Shown here: positions 1 through 14,200 of the stretch, one piece after another
How the letters are laid out: every line of letters begins with the position of its first letter
Numbering within the stretch: the first letter of the stretch is position 1
Origin: Opisthocomus hoazin
Taxonomy: Eukaryota > Chordata > Aves > Opisthocomiformes > Opisthocomidae
Direction of reading: 5' to 3'
Length of the DNA stretch: 64,000 bases
Assembly (NCBI RefSeq): GCF_030867145.1
Contig: NC_134454.1
Coordinates: 68,306,308 to 68,370,307 of the forward strand
The notes under the pieces: model-generated
Told to the model about the DNA's origin: nothing
Databases searched by the model: none
The model's input: the letters and a program-made list of their open reading frames with translations, nothing else
Position numbers and translations under genes: made by a program

Positions 1-2190
1 TGTCAGTGAAATTTTAAAAAATTGATATCGGAATTGCATACCCTTGCCTTCTGATGCAAAACTTCTTAAAAGTTCAACATAGTTGGGAAATTTTCTAACA
101 GTGTGATTTGCTGCTTTGTTGTAGCAAATGAAAAATTGTTTTTTTGTTTTTCCGTCACAGAAATAGTAACAAGTTTTGTTTCTTAAGTATTGATTTACTG
201 ATGTTTCCCAAAACATTTTTCTTCAAATTAATGTAACTGTAAACTGCATCTACTTATTTTGTCGTATTGTCTTATGATAATTACATGTTAAATATATTTC
301 TTACGGCTCTGTTACTTAACTCAGTGCCATAGTTGGACTACTAATTCCTAGTAACGTAACTCAGTTTCGCCATCTGCTAAGACAAATATGGGCAAGAACT
401 GGCAGCACTGAATTAATGAGTAGGTAGTAAGGAGGAACTGGTACTGCTAAAAAGGGAATCTGGACTAATCTTGCGTTATCAGGAGATGCGACACTTTTCC
501 AAGACAATTGTATGTTTGCTTGTGATCGCTTTGGGGGAAGGATAATCTATTTTGGGGTTTTGTGTGACTTGCATATGAAGCATGTTATTTCAGATTTCTC
601 TGTGTAATACTCAGCTCTTCTGTAGTTTTGACAGAAGATTGGAACAGTCAGAGAAGAGACATGTTTTCTGGGTGTCTTTCACACACTAAAGTTGCAGGCA
701 CTAGAGAAGATTATAAACTCTTTCTTGCTCTTTAGACCTGGCTAGGTCCATCAAAAATGGACAACTCTAGGCTTTTATAATAAGGAAACTCTTTTAATGC
801 CCTTTAAAAGAATATTTCCACGAACTCCCTGCAGTTTGTTACTCCCTGTACAGTCATCTCAAACCTCAGCAATATCTCTATTCACAGTCTTAGAATATGT
901 GTTTGCAGCCAAGTAACATATTCTCAGCATATTCAGTTGAAATACAACTTGGAAGTTAACAGAATCAATATGTAGTGGAGATAGACAGTGCAGAACAGAT
1001 AAGGAATAACCGCTGGTTTTGCTTTGGTCAGTTGGCGTATATGTACGCTATATACATTCCTGATATTAATGCACTGATCTAACTTGAGAACACAGGAACA
1101 ATTGTGTAGTACTTCAGTTAAAATGCTGCTTATCTAAGAAGCAATTTGATTGTGAGTATTTTTCAGCAGTAGATCAGAGATGCAGTTGGTTTTGTTTACC
1201 TGGGGTGAAACGTGATTTATAGTTGTGGGGTTTTGTTTGGTTTTGGGGGTCTTTTTGTCGTTTTTTTTTTTCCTCCAAAAGGACAGTGAAGTTGCTAAGA
1301 ACTGTCTAAACAGTTTCAGTAAACACGTCTACAGTGGTGACAGTGCATGGGAAGTGGTCTTCCCTATGCATTTAACTCCTGTCTATACTTGGGAGTCATG
1401 TGATGCACACAGAATTATTCTACTGGAATGCTCAAATTAAGCTGCACATCAAGGTGCCATAGAAAGTGCATTGTCTGCAATGTTGCTGTCTAAGCGTGTA
1501 GGTAGTACCAGCAGTTATCATAGCTTTTGTTTTTGGCAAAGACACAGTGTGAGTGAAGCATGGGCATGCAGCCTGGGAACCAGAATGAATCACAGCAGCC
1601 TGAACCTTGGTCTTTCCCTCCTTGTGCCACCCTGGTAATATGGACAAAGCCAGTGAGTTCCTACAGAAGCAAGCTCGCTTTCTTTGCCATGACACCATAT
1701 GACAACAGAGCATATAGACCTTTCCAGCCTACATGTATGTAGCCAACTTGCATACCAGTCATACTGTTGATCTGTGATAGCAAGAGCCTGACTTCCCAGA
1801 CAACTGTTACAGACAATGCTGGAGTCAATAGCTACAGTTTAATCAACAGAAGAATTAGCACATTTATTCCTAGTCTGTGGATGTGTGCAAGGGAACCGTT
1901 ATGCTGTAGACAAAGAGAGAAGTGTATTGTATTGTAGACAAATATTCATGCTTAACTTAGGTTCCTGTAGTGTACCAGTTATATTCATTAATTCATGTGA
2001 ATGAATGTCTGAAGTCTATCTTGATGGGTTTTTTTTTTCCATGCAATTCTATTGGTTTAAATGTGACTGCATGATGAGTAGTTCAGAATAGTTGCTGGAC
2101 CAGGGTGAGTACCAGCTGGATTGGCTAAAGGTAGTTATTGAACAAAGGTGCACACAATTTCCCTCATGTATGCAAATCTGTTTTTCTTAG
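1..2190 (+). other. ERCC8: ERCC8 intron, partial (upstream of first visible exon)
   Basis: AT-rich sequence with no recognisable exon or repeat. It ends in a pyrimidine-rich acceptor (TTTTTCTTAG) at 2181-2190. The preceding coding segment expected from the protein (the blade before ASADSRV) is not found here, so the intron extends left of the window. Confidence 0.7.
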
Positions 2191-2294
2191 TGCTGACAGT
2201 AGAGTAAAATTGTGGGATGTGAGGAGAGCATCGGGATGTCTGGCTACGCTTGATCAGCACAATGGAGAAAAGTCCAAAGCATCTTCTGAGGCAG
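2191..2294 (+). CDS. ERCC8: ERCC8 coding exon, probably exon 8
   Basis: The exon is 104 nt. It starts with the last base of a split codon (phase 2) and then encodes [16 protein letters not shown] and on to KASSEA, leaving one G for the next exon. Acceptor TTCTTAG and donor GCAG|GTAATA flank it. The VKLWDV core is the D strand of a WD40 blade. The residues shared with human CSA are nearly continuous, apart from a few near the 3' end (KSKASSEA). Confidence 0.95.
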
Positions 2295-5200
2295 GTAATA
2301 CAGAATATAACTGGTGGTAATCCATATGTAACTGGAAGTATTCTTATATTTCATAAATGTGTTGAATACCAAGACCAGCGAAGAGAGTAGTAGTTACCCA
2401 GTTGTTACCTACTGCGTACCACAGACCATTGAATTTTATTCAGTTACTTCTGTTACAGAGGCAGTGTTTGTGGCTGGGGATCTTGTTTAGAGAGATCTCC
2501 TTGGCAACAGTATTGTATCTGTTCTAAACGTTTTTCCCTGTAAAATGGGAAATTTTGCCATCCATTTTATGGACAAAAGAATTCATTCCTGCTGTAGATT
2601 AGGTTTCATATAAACAGCAGTCACTTCATACTTCATAAGCTGTTCCAGTAGTTAACTATCCTCCTTTGAAAAGAAAGACAAGACAAACAAAACCCACAAA
2701 AGTGTGTTCCTTGTCTTGTTTCCGGTGCAAGCCTCTAGAGTATTTTCTTGTATGTGGTGCCATAAAATCAATTATATCCCTTTTATACTGCATAAAGTAT
2801 ACAACAGAGTATAAATATACAATTATACTTAATTTTAGAGGAAGGTAAATTACACTTCTATTTCAGTACAATCAAATGCATTAATGGTGCCTTGCATCGG
2901 TTATTATTAGTGACAACATTAGCAGTTTTAGTATCTTCAGGTCACATTTCCTAAAACAAAAAACCACAACCTAGATTTAAGGTTTAGAAGCTTCCCTTTA
3001 ATTGTAGTTCATGAATTTTGGTCAGTTCTGCACAAAAGATATTTAATTTTGGCAGGCCAAAAAAATACTTGAACAGTCACTGCTCTGAGGTACAAATATA
3101 TAGTACTGGAAATTGAATCCCAAAGCAGAAACTGTGTCTCATGGGTCTGAATAAAGTGATTTGTGTAGCATAAACCATAGTGATTAAAGCTACAAGTCAG
3201 TCTGACTTGTTATGTGCAACTTAAATTGCATACAGAAAAATACACGTAAATATCTTGTAAGTCACACTAATTTTCCACAATGTACAGTTACACAGGATAT
3301 GAAATAGCAGTGAGTATCTGTTTTAATAACCATGCTTTCTACTGTGTAAATTGTAGTGTAGTAATATGGGTGTTTGATTTTGACAGTTTTAAATTTCATT
3401 GAAATTTAATAAATTACCAAGATCAAAATGCTCTAAAGAAATCTATGACGTATGGAAAAAAAAAATTTTGGACAAATTTTCTTTCACAAAAACCAAAATT
3501 ATATGTAACTCCCAAGATAATTAGTGCCATTTTATACATTCCTTTGAATGACATGTTGTCCTGTTCAAGCACAGTAACTTGCTTTTCAACTTTATTTCTC
3601 TGTCTGACAGGTTCGAGATACTTTTTGATAATCTAATGGCAATTGGATAGACTAGGGTATTAATTATATTGAAATATAGCTTAACTAAAACAAATGCAGC
3701 TAACAAACTTTTTAATAAAATCTTTGAAAAACAGATAACACTGTTTACATAAGAGGTATTGTCTAAATTGTGTACTGCATTATAATGCAGATATACCTTA
3801 TCCATTTGTCAGTGAGTGAACTTATGGACACCATAATTAGGCTTGCTGTGGTAGCACTGAGTTGGATTTTGGCTGTTTTAACGTACTTATAAATGTGCAC
3901 TCAGTGAAATTCATTTATAATACTCTATAAACAGTATAGAATAGAATATTCAGTTGGAAGGGACCTACAATGATCATCTAGTCCAACTGCCTGACCAGTT
4001 CAGGGCTGACCAGAAGTTAAAGCACCTTATTAAGGGCATTGTCCAAATGCCTCTTAAACACTGACAGGCTTGGGGCATCGACCACCTCTCCAGGAAGCCT
4101 GTTGCAGTGTTTGACCACCCTCTCAGTACAGAAATGCCTCCTGATGTCCAGTCTGAACCTCCCCTGGCACAGCTTTGAACCATTCTCACACTTCTTATTG
4201 CTGGATCCCAGGGAGAAGAGCTCAGCACCTCCCTCCTCTCCACATCCCCCCCTCAGGAAGCTGCAGGGAGCAACGAGGTCGCCCCTCGGCCTCCTTCTCT
4301 CCAAACTAGACAAGCCCAGAGTCTTCAGCCGCTCCTCACAGGACATGCCTTCCAGCCCTCTCCCCAGCTTTGTTGCCCTCCTCTGGGTGCATTCCAGATC
4401 CTGCACATCCTTCTTAAACAGTGGGGCCCAGCACTGCCCCCAGCACGGCAGGTGAGGCCGCACCAGCGCTGAACGCAGCGGGACGGTCACCTCTCCTGAC
4501 CGGCCGGTTGTGCTGTGCTTGATGCACCCCAGGCCACGATTTGCCCTCCGGGCTGCCAGGGCACACGGCTGACTCCTGTGGAGCCTGCTGCCAGCCAGCA
4601 CCCCCAGGACCCTCTCTGCAGGGCTGCTCTCCAGCTTCTCCCAGTTTACACTTGTGCCCGGCATTACTCTGTCCTCAGTGCAGAATCTGACATTTCTTCT
4701 TGTTAAATTTCGTCCCGTTAATTATTTCCCCGTGCTCCATCTGTAGATCCCTCTGCAAGGCACCTTGTCCCTCAGGACAGTCAACAGCCTTCTCCCGGTT
4801 TGGTATCATCAGCAAACTCGCTAGCGGTGAATTCAACTCCTGCATCCAGCTTGTCAATAATTTGGACAGAGCTGGCCCTAGAACTGAGCCCCAAGGAACA
4901 GGGCTGGTGACTTGTCGCTAGCCAGATGCATTTATAAACTGAGTTAAATTATTAATTTACTGATATATTACCATTTAAACAGTAGTTTCAGTTCTATACA
5001 TTGAAATAAAAATGTATATACAAAATAGTAATTCTTCTGTAGAAATCTGAACCATCTCTTTTTCCTGACAGCAAACACTGCTCACAATGGTAGAGTTAAT
5101 GGTTTATGCTATACAAATGATGGACTTCATCTGCTGACTATTGGTACAGATGATCGGATGCGACTCTGGAACAGCTCCACTGGAGAAAACACATTAGTAA

Positions 5201-8200
5201 GTTTTCAGAGATCTTCGGTTATGTTTTTACTGGCACTTAATTTTAGAAGATTTATAATCTCTGCAATTGTCATTATAACTTTGGATATTTTTTCATTTTC
5301 GTAAAGGATATACCTGCTTGATCTCAGTATTAGAAGATTTTATGAGCATTTTTTCCAGGTTTCTTACAAAACAGTGTATGAAGAAGCCTTGATCTACTTA
5401 AGGTTACCGTATTCAGTCTTTTAGTTCATGAATTTGTGAGCATAGCTGAACACATTTCAGACAGTAATGAATATCTTAATATGCAGTGACTGTTCGTAGA
5501 AAATTTGTTTCTTTTTGTACCTATGAGTTGTCAGCATGCTATCCACAGGACAGTTGTCCATACTTGAGAGTGTCACTGATTGATAGCCTGGCTTTCTTGC
5601 AGCTTTCTTTGTGTTTTTGTGGAATCTCTCTTGTGGAGCTGCATAGCAGTGTTAAAAATCTCTGTCCCTCTGCATTTGCATTGCAAGCAAATGGAGTGAG
5701 GGAGGGTGGGGATTAAATCTCTACTGCTGCTCCAGTCCTTTCTATGGCTTGTTTTTTTGTAAGGGTTCATGTTTTCATTTTGTGTTTATTTTGAAAGAAG
5801 GATGTACTAGGTAAGTCAGTTTCCATGGGATTTTAGCTAATTGTGATTGTGGTCTGTCATTGCTATCAGTAAAGGAAGAAATTTTACTTTACCTTAGAAA
5901 TGTTTTAATTCTGCTGCTTAGTTTCAGAACACAGCAAAAAGAATTTCTTATAGACATTTAAATGAAAGGACTTTTCTATCTCCACCCTACCCATATTTGC
6001 CAGCTTATTCTCAGCACTTCAGATACAGACATCTTTCTGTCTTCAAATCACCATCTCTAAAGTAGATAATACAGTTTGTTCACTCTCCTTTCACCAGCTG
6101 GATCACTGTGTTTTGTTTTTCTGTGCCTGTTAGTTCACTGATTTGTTTCACAGGCTATTTCACAATTTTCTTGTTTGGTATGGAATAGCTTGATCCTGCT
6201 TTGCTTTTTCAAGTACAGAACTATATTATCCAGAGTACTGTATTTTCACACACTGCCCAGAGGTATCGCTTAAAATGATTTCAAGGCACTAGCAGACAAA
6301 TAAACACATGTACAGGTAATACAAGTTCATACCATAGTCCCTTATCTCCTCTACTAGCCAGTCTTTTTGATCTCTGTCATTTTTTTCTATAACTTTCAAA
6401 AGGCATTGAAATTAAGCCATGCATATGATTTTTTTTTTGAGCTATGAGCCAAATTTGGGGCCTAGTGGATTGTTTCAGTTTTTAAGAGAAAAGAATGTTG
6501 GATTTATACACATCTTACATACATCTTTTATCACAAAAAGGAATAGGAAGTCCTGATTCACTGAGTATAGGAACAATCAAACAGAAGGATGGTGGTTTTC
6601 TGTTTGTGTGCTTAAAGAACAAAGCCAGTTCTTAAGATCCTTCCTCAGTTCTTGTTTTGGCAGCATCCTTGCCTTTCTTTTCTGTTGCTTCTGTATCAAG
6701 CAGGAACATTTACAGTGAGTATAGCCATGTAATTCACTTTCCCCAGCCTCCACTCCTCCCTTTCATTTTATATGCCTTTGTCACAAGCAGTATGGTGGCT
6801 TGGGATTTGTTGCTGTTACAGCTCACGTGCTGTGTGAAGGAGTTTAATTGCTCTTTATCAGCAGAGTAATATGCCTCTCAAAATGACTACCATTAACAAG
6901 ACTTAACACAGTCAATATTTATAAACACTGTCTTTAAAAAATTAGTGCTATTATCCACGAAGGACATGACATAAGCTTCACATTTCATGAAAATATCCTC
7001 ACAGTGTGAAAAAGTATCAGCCTACTTGTATGGTAGTCCAACTTTCTTTGCATATGTTTTTATGGTGATTGAGAGAGATTTTCTCAGGACTCCTTTTTGT
7101 TATACTTTTCTTACATAAGTGCTCTTTACTGTGAAAGAGCTTACTTGAAAAAGAGAGCAACTCAGGCAATTGATGTAGTACGAATCAAACACCTGACAAA
7201 GCAAGACATTTGTGTTAGAATATTTACCTGCTAAATTTCACAGATCTGTTAGCTTATAGTCAAAAGATTTCACGCTTAGGATTTTTTTTTTTTTAACTAT
7301 AGGCCCTGAGGTTTAGGTAGGGAATTTCAGATGTTCATAGTGGACTTCTCCCTCTTCATGGAAAAAAAAAAATATGTATTTTTTATTTGTAATAATTCTA
7401 ATGTTTTAGTTAGGTTTGTTTAGAGGTAAGCTATACTGTCTCATGAATATATTTCTGTATTTTCTCATGAATACACTTTTGATGTCTGATAGGACCTAAT
7501 TAAACTGATTTATCAAACTGGAAGATTTCCTAGCATGTGTGGAAACATTCCACTTTCAACCTTTGGTGAGGTTTTTATCTGTATAGCATCTGTACATTTC
7601 AAGCTCTTAACTTCTTATACTACTTTTATTTGCAAGGCTTCCCTCTCACCTCACAAGCCAGATCTTAGAAATGTCGCATTTGCTCCTATCCCAGCTGCCC
7701 TTATAAGGAACAGTAGTGAATCTCTCAGTGATGATTTAGCTTTGGTTAGAAGATAGGCTCTTTTTATCACTCTAAATGGTCCATAATAATTTAGCAAGTT
7801 AGTGTTTATTTGTTGCTGCTTCTTGAATCTCTTTCTTCTAATCCTGTATTTCATGCTTTACTTAATGCCATCCTTCTGCTTGCCCTTCAATTGTTTTCAT
7901 ACTGCACACTCATCTCCTGCTGTTTCCAAGTAACTCATGAGGGAGACCTGCAGAATCTTTCCATATGTTGCAGATGTTTTTCCTCTGTTCCTTCCTCCAC
8001 GAGCAAAGGATGACTTGCTGAGAAATCCTTAAGGCTAGTTCTTGCATTGTCTAGACTCATACTTCTGTTCTTTGCCCTCCATCCTACTGGCATATACATT
8101 TCAAAAATGTAGTGTTCTGCAACATCAGTCAGCTGGGGCACTGACAGATTATAAGGTACTATAGGTTAATTTTTCTTCAATTTGTGGACTAAAGTCTTGC

Positions 8201-11200
8201 AGTATTGGGTCCAGTACTGTTTAATGTCATCAGTGACGTAGACAGTGGGATTGAGTGCACCCTCAGCAAGTTTGCAGATGACACCAGGCTGAGTGGTGTG
8301 GTCAACACACTGAAGGGAAGGGATGCCATTCAGAGGGACCTTGTCAGGCTTGAGATGTGGGCCCATGTGAACCTCAGAAGGTTCAACAAGGCCAAGTGCA
8401 GGGTCCTGCCCCCAGACTGGGGCAACCTCCAATATCAATACACGCTGAGGAGTGAAGGGATTGAGAGCAGCCCTGCCGAGATGGACTTGGGGGGCACTGG
8501 TGGATGAAAAGCTAGACATTACTCGTCAGTGTGTGCTCACAGCCCAGCAGGCCAACCGTATCCCTGGCTGCCCCAAAAGGAATGTGGCCAATGGGTCAAG
8601 GGAGGTGATTCTGCCCCTCTGCTCCACTCTGGTGAGAGCCCACCTGGAGTCCTGCATCCAGCTCTGGAGCCCTCCGCACAAGAAAGACATGGACCTGCTG
8701 AGGTGGGTCCAGAGAAGGACCACCGAGGGAGGGAGCACCTGTCCTGTGAGGAAAAGCTGAGAGAGTTGCAATTGTTCAGCCTGCAGAAGAGAAGGCTCTG
8801 GGGACACTCTATTGCAGCCTTTCAGTACTTAAAGGGGACTTATAAGAAAGATGGGGACAGATGTTTTAGTGGGCCCTGTAGTGATCGGGTGAGGAGTAAT
8901 GGTTTTAAACTAAGAGAGGGTAGATTTAGACTAGATACAAGAAAGAAATTTTTTTACAGTGAGGGTGGTGAAACACTGGAAGCGGTTGCCCGGAGAGGTG
9001 GGACACTCCATCCTTGGAAACATCCAAGGTCAGGTTGGATGGGGCTCTGAGTAACCTGGGCTAGTTGAAGATGTCCTTGCTTATTGCAGGGGGGTTGGGC
9101 TAGTTGACCTGGAAAGGACCCTTGCAACCCAAACTATTGTATGATTTATAACTGTATACTGTTGTGCATAATTTCTTTTAATGGTTTCAGTATCTGAGAG
9201 AAAATTATTATGTTTCATCATCTAGGAAAATGCGATTCCTGAACCAGTTTTAATTTCAGTGATAGTTTAGGTGTTCCGTGTTGATTTGGCATGTATCGAA
9301 GTTTGGGACTGCTGATTTTTAGGCATATCTTTCTTTCCCTTTCTTAAAGTTGGTATTAAGGACAGTGAACTTTAACAAACAGAAAATGATTCTCTTGATA
9401 GACATTTGTAATTAGAAATCTCAGGATTTGTATGAACATTGGGAAGCTTAAAATTAATTTTATTGGCTATTAAAGAAGTGAAATTGACCTTTTCATGTAA
9501 AGCTATTTCCTGTAGATTTAGTTAATAACTAACTGCATAATCCTTCATTTTCCAGGTGAATTATGGGAAAGTCTGTAATGAAAGTAGAAAAGGACTCAAA
9601 TTCACCACCTCTTGTGGCTGTAATCCAGAGTTTGCCTTTGTACCATATGGTAGTACCATTGCTGTTTATACAGTTTTCACAGGAGAACTGATAACTATGC
9701 TTAGAGGGCATTATAGTACTGTCAACTGCTGTGTATTTCAACCTAATTTTCAGGTAAGTGAAGTACAAACAATATTCCAGACAACCTGAAATATTTATGC
9801 AGATTGCCAGACTATTTGCACAAAAACATTAACTTTTCAGGGATGTGCTTTAATCAAAGATCTTGACTGAAAGGTGGAATATTCACATTATAGCTAACGC
9901 ACATCTTTTCTGGACTATGCTTCACTAGCTTAAAAAGCCCTTTGTGTTTTTAAGAACAGCTTCCCCATAAAAGTGCTAATGTGTTCATATTAAGATGTCT
10001 TTGGTGTTCTTTTTGATAAGCTGAAGAGGTGAGTCATATTAAATCTCACTGTAAAACATGTTTTCCAGCCCTGGAAGTAAGTCTCTCTTTATAGTGTGTC
10101 TATCTTGGCTTTTAAGATCCTTACAAAAGGATCACTCGTGTTTGAGCATGCACACAAGAACTGTATCAGTCACTATAGCTATAGGTTTATGTTGACAACA
10201 ACTTCATTTGTTTAACAGTTGTGATTCCTCGTTCACTTTCTGATTCGCCTTTTTCCAGAGTTCAAGTCTATATTCTAGAAGTGTGACTGGATTTTTTTTT
10301 CTTTAAATGATCTGCTTTTAGTTGTATTAAATTGTTACTTTGATGGAAGAACAGTATTATAGTCAGTATGTCAACACCAAATGTAGTGATAGTGTTATTT
10401 TGACTGTTTGTGTTCATATCTGTACTTCCAAATAGCTCATTCTGTCTCAAGACAACTAAGTACATTCATCAATCTTCATATAATTCCAAAATAAATTATA
10501 ATTTCCCAGTTAAAACTCATTGTCTGAGAATGCAGTTGTTTGTAAAGGTACCTGTTTTATTTTACTCATGAAAGGAATATTAAATCAATATGTTACGAAG
10601 TCATTCACAGCTGTCTGTTTCTGTGTTCAGTTACTAGCTGTAAATAAAATCAGTTCTGTTTGACAAAACCTGCTTTGTTGCAAACTGCGTTGGCTGATGT
10701 TGTTTGTATTCCTATATCTTAACTCTACAGTAATTGAATCATTTAATCACCTTTTCTGTTGTCTTGTTTAGGATTAAAGAAGCATCAGTTCATTTGTATC
10801 TGTATCATTCCACTTTTTTTTTCCTGAATGGCATATTAGCTGACTTTCAGCTGTGTAGTATTTCAATACATATTAAAGCATAATTAGCTCAAGCAAGCTG
10901 GAAGTTTTCTTAGACAACTCTTCTAAATTCCTCTGATAGAAGTTGTACATCTACAGGTGACGTGTAGCAGGTGGCTTTTTAACATTTTTCTTACTTATTA
11001 GCACAATTGAACTTAGTACACTGTCTTTGTATGAAAAAAAGTCTACATCTTTTCTACTTAGTTTCTACCATTTCCATCTAGCAGTTAGTCTCTGTTGTTG
11101 CTAATAGTTTTCTTCATATTGATAGTCCTCTAAACTTTTTCTGCTGTCTTTAACCCTACTGAGTGGTTTTTTGGTTTTTTTGGTCGTACCAACCCCCAAA

Positions 11201-14200
11201 TGTGGTCCTTAGATTTTCTTACTGCTTTTTCTGTGTTCAAAACTTCCGATTGATGTTGGTTGCTGACAGTTCCTCACGTTCTTCTGTTTATTAACTGTAT
11301 TTTAATCACTATTTTTGTTTCACCTCATAACTGAAATGGGCACCAAAAGGAACTGTAACTTTGCACCAGTTATGTATTTGAGGTGAGAAGTGTCTTCTGT
11401 TTGCTCAGAACCGTATGGTCAAATATGATCGTTGATACCCAAGCAACTCACTATTTGCAATCCAACGATACTAGTCTTTATCTGCTCTTATGAGATCCAA
11501 ATTAATTAGCAGGTTTGTATGGAATACCTTTAGTGTCTGAGATATTGTGTGGTGCTGTCTCTACAGAGTGGTGTGAGATTTAGTTGATGTGTGTATATCT
11601 GCCTTTTGAGATCCTGGGAATAGAGCCATAAAATCCACTGTATTATTGTTGGCCTAAATTGTTCTTACGTAAATATCTCTGTAAAGTTAATAAGATGTTA
11701 GTCTGCTTGTGAGTAATAAGAACTGCAGAATTTGTCCCTTTAATAAGAGCCATTAATTTAACAGGAGGTCGGTAGTTTCAAAGGTGGTGTGAAAGAAGAA
11801 ATATTTATTGTGCAATCTCTTAGATGATGTTTACTGTTGGATCTAATATGCTAGATATCAGTGTGCCATATTAAAGCAGACAAATAAGACCTACATTTCC
11901 CTTTCACAAAAAGAAATGGAGTAAAACACCGTGCACAAATAACATGTCATAAAATACTAAGTATGCACCAGAAAACAGTTTTAGTTTAAATTATAGCTGC
12001 TTCTATTGTTCAAGAAATGCCAGTGATGTCTGCAAAGGTATTTGGCAAATCCAGTGGTAAGCTAATAACTAAAGATAACTGTAAGTTAAACTAGGTTTTC
12101 TTTCCTCAGAGTCTTAAAGCATAATATTTCCATATATTGTACCATAAACATGCATGGAGCATGATTGTAGTACAATATATGTGTATGTCCTGTACTGTAC
12201 TGTAAGCATGCATGGAGCTCACTGGCTCTTCTTTGGGCTGACTTGAAGTATGAGTCACCATTTCAGGTTGTAATAATTAATTGTAAGTATTACTCAATAT
12301 TAACTGAAGATCTTGCAATGCCAGGATCAGAAAGCGAGACAAGTGGTAATAAATGAAAGTGTGCTCATGTCACTATGACATTGATCACAAAGAGGTATTT
12401 TTGGTGTGGGAAAAGGTTTTGAAGTTCTGGTGATATTCTGCGTGCTGTCAAAGACAGGAGGCCTGAGTAGAGTACTGCTGACACGATAAAGTGGGCTTTG
12501 ACCTATATTTTGGTGTAAGTTTGTCTGCTTTAGAGCAAGATAAGTAGGATGTTTCTCATAAAATTATAAACTCTAATCTTTTATGTGTTATGCATGGGAC
12601 CAGTTTTACAAAAATGAGTGTGTCAGCTCTCTTGAATAAGATTACCCAAATAAATGGATGTTTATAGGAATTGGGCATTAAGTTCCTGCACCAACTGTCA
12701 ACGTAATTCATGCAATTCTGGAATTAGGTATACCTAATATGGGAGACTTTCTGCAAATACAGAACTGCAATGATTTATTGAACTTAGGTTGAATCAATGT
12801 TTTAATAATATGCACAGAGTTGCTAGTTTAAGTGCAAAAGCCAACATGCTTAAAGCAAGGCTTTCATGCTGTCAGCCTGAATACAGAAAGAATATTTTAT
12901 GTTTCATTCAGGCAGTTTAAACGCATAGCAGTACTCAAATGTTGTCAGACATCACATGTAATATGCAGGAGTATGATTCAAGATTATTGATGGCATAGAG
13001 GAATATCTTCATGCGTGTTCATTTAAGTAGCACTTTGGAAAATAAAACCATTATTAGTGCAAAAGTTACTGCAAAGATAGTGCAGTATTTCTCATTAGCA
13101 AAATTTCCTCAGTTTAAAGTGATAGAGAAGTTAGTATTTCATAAAGAGCTAAGAAAACTAATCTGTATTTGACTGTTAGCTGTCTCATGTAGAAACTTTT
13201 TGCTTCCATGTGTTTGCAGGGTGCCTTGCACAATGGGATCTCAGTCCTTAGTCGTTACCATAATAAACAGAGTTATTTATATTAGAAATAATAAATTGGT
13301 CTTTCTGATCTCTGCTTTCCCAACAGGATACAGGCTTCAAATTGTTCTTTATTTGTTCTTTTCCTGCCCTAGGCCTACTGAACCTATGTTTACTTAATAC
13401 TTCTTTGTTCCATACTTATGCACCCTCCTGACATGTATTACTAGATGCTTTTGAGTTGATTTATGTTTTTTAATTATAATAAAAAATCTTTTCCTTCCTC
13501 CTACCCCCTTAGTTCTCCATTAAACATAAATCATCTCTTCAGCTTCCTAACTGTTAAAATAGATGTCTTTTCAGGAGAGGTGAGAGAGGGAAGAAGAAAA
13601 GTGCATTTAAGCAATGAAGTTAATTTAAATGTGGGTAGTGCTGTTTGGTGAGCGGTCTGGGAAAAATATAAAAATTTACTCATTTTCTTTTGGTATATAG
13701 TTTAAAATACTGTTTATCAAGATTATAGCACTGGTTAGAAGTTGTGTATATGTCTTTATTTTTAAATAAAAATTTCATACAATTTTTCCCTAACATTATA
13801 CCTGTGTCACTGTTCAGTAAATTTGTGTAAAAGCAATTTTTGCTTGCTTTCTTAAAGGAACTTTATAGTGGTAGCAAAGACTGCAATATCCTTGCATGGA
13901 TACCAGCTCTTCGAGAGCCAGTTCCTGATGACATTTCTGAAATGGTAATGAATTTTTGAGTTTGAACTATGCCTTTTACAACTGTTGTACCTGGGGGGCC
14001 GGGGAAATGGAAATGAAGTATGAAGTAGGTGTTTCAGCATCAAAATTTGTAAGAATTCCTAATTAAGAGGAGAATCACCTGTTGTTTCTGTGCAATCTGT
14101 TGATTGTTGTGGGATTTCAAAAGCATAATTTGTATAATAGTCTAGTAAAATCTTTTGCAGACTTCTAGCTTCTTATAGAACCATAGAATGGTTTGGGTTG

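Noticed and set aside
2138..2190. Coding sequence upstream of the ERCC8 exon in the same open frame
   Set aside because: The peptide before position 2191 does not match the protein, and a strong acceptor (TTTTTCTTAG) ends at 2190, so it is intron.
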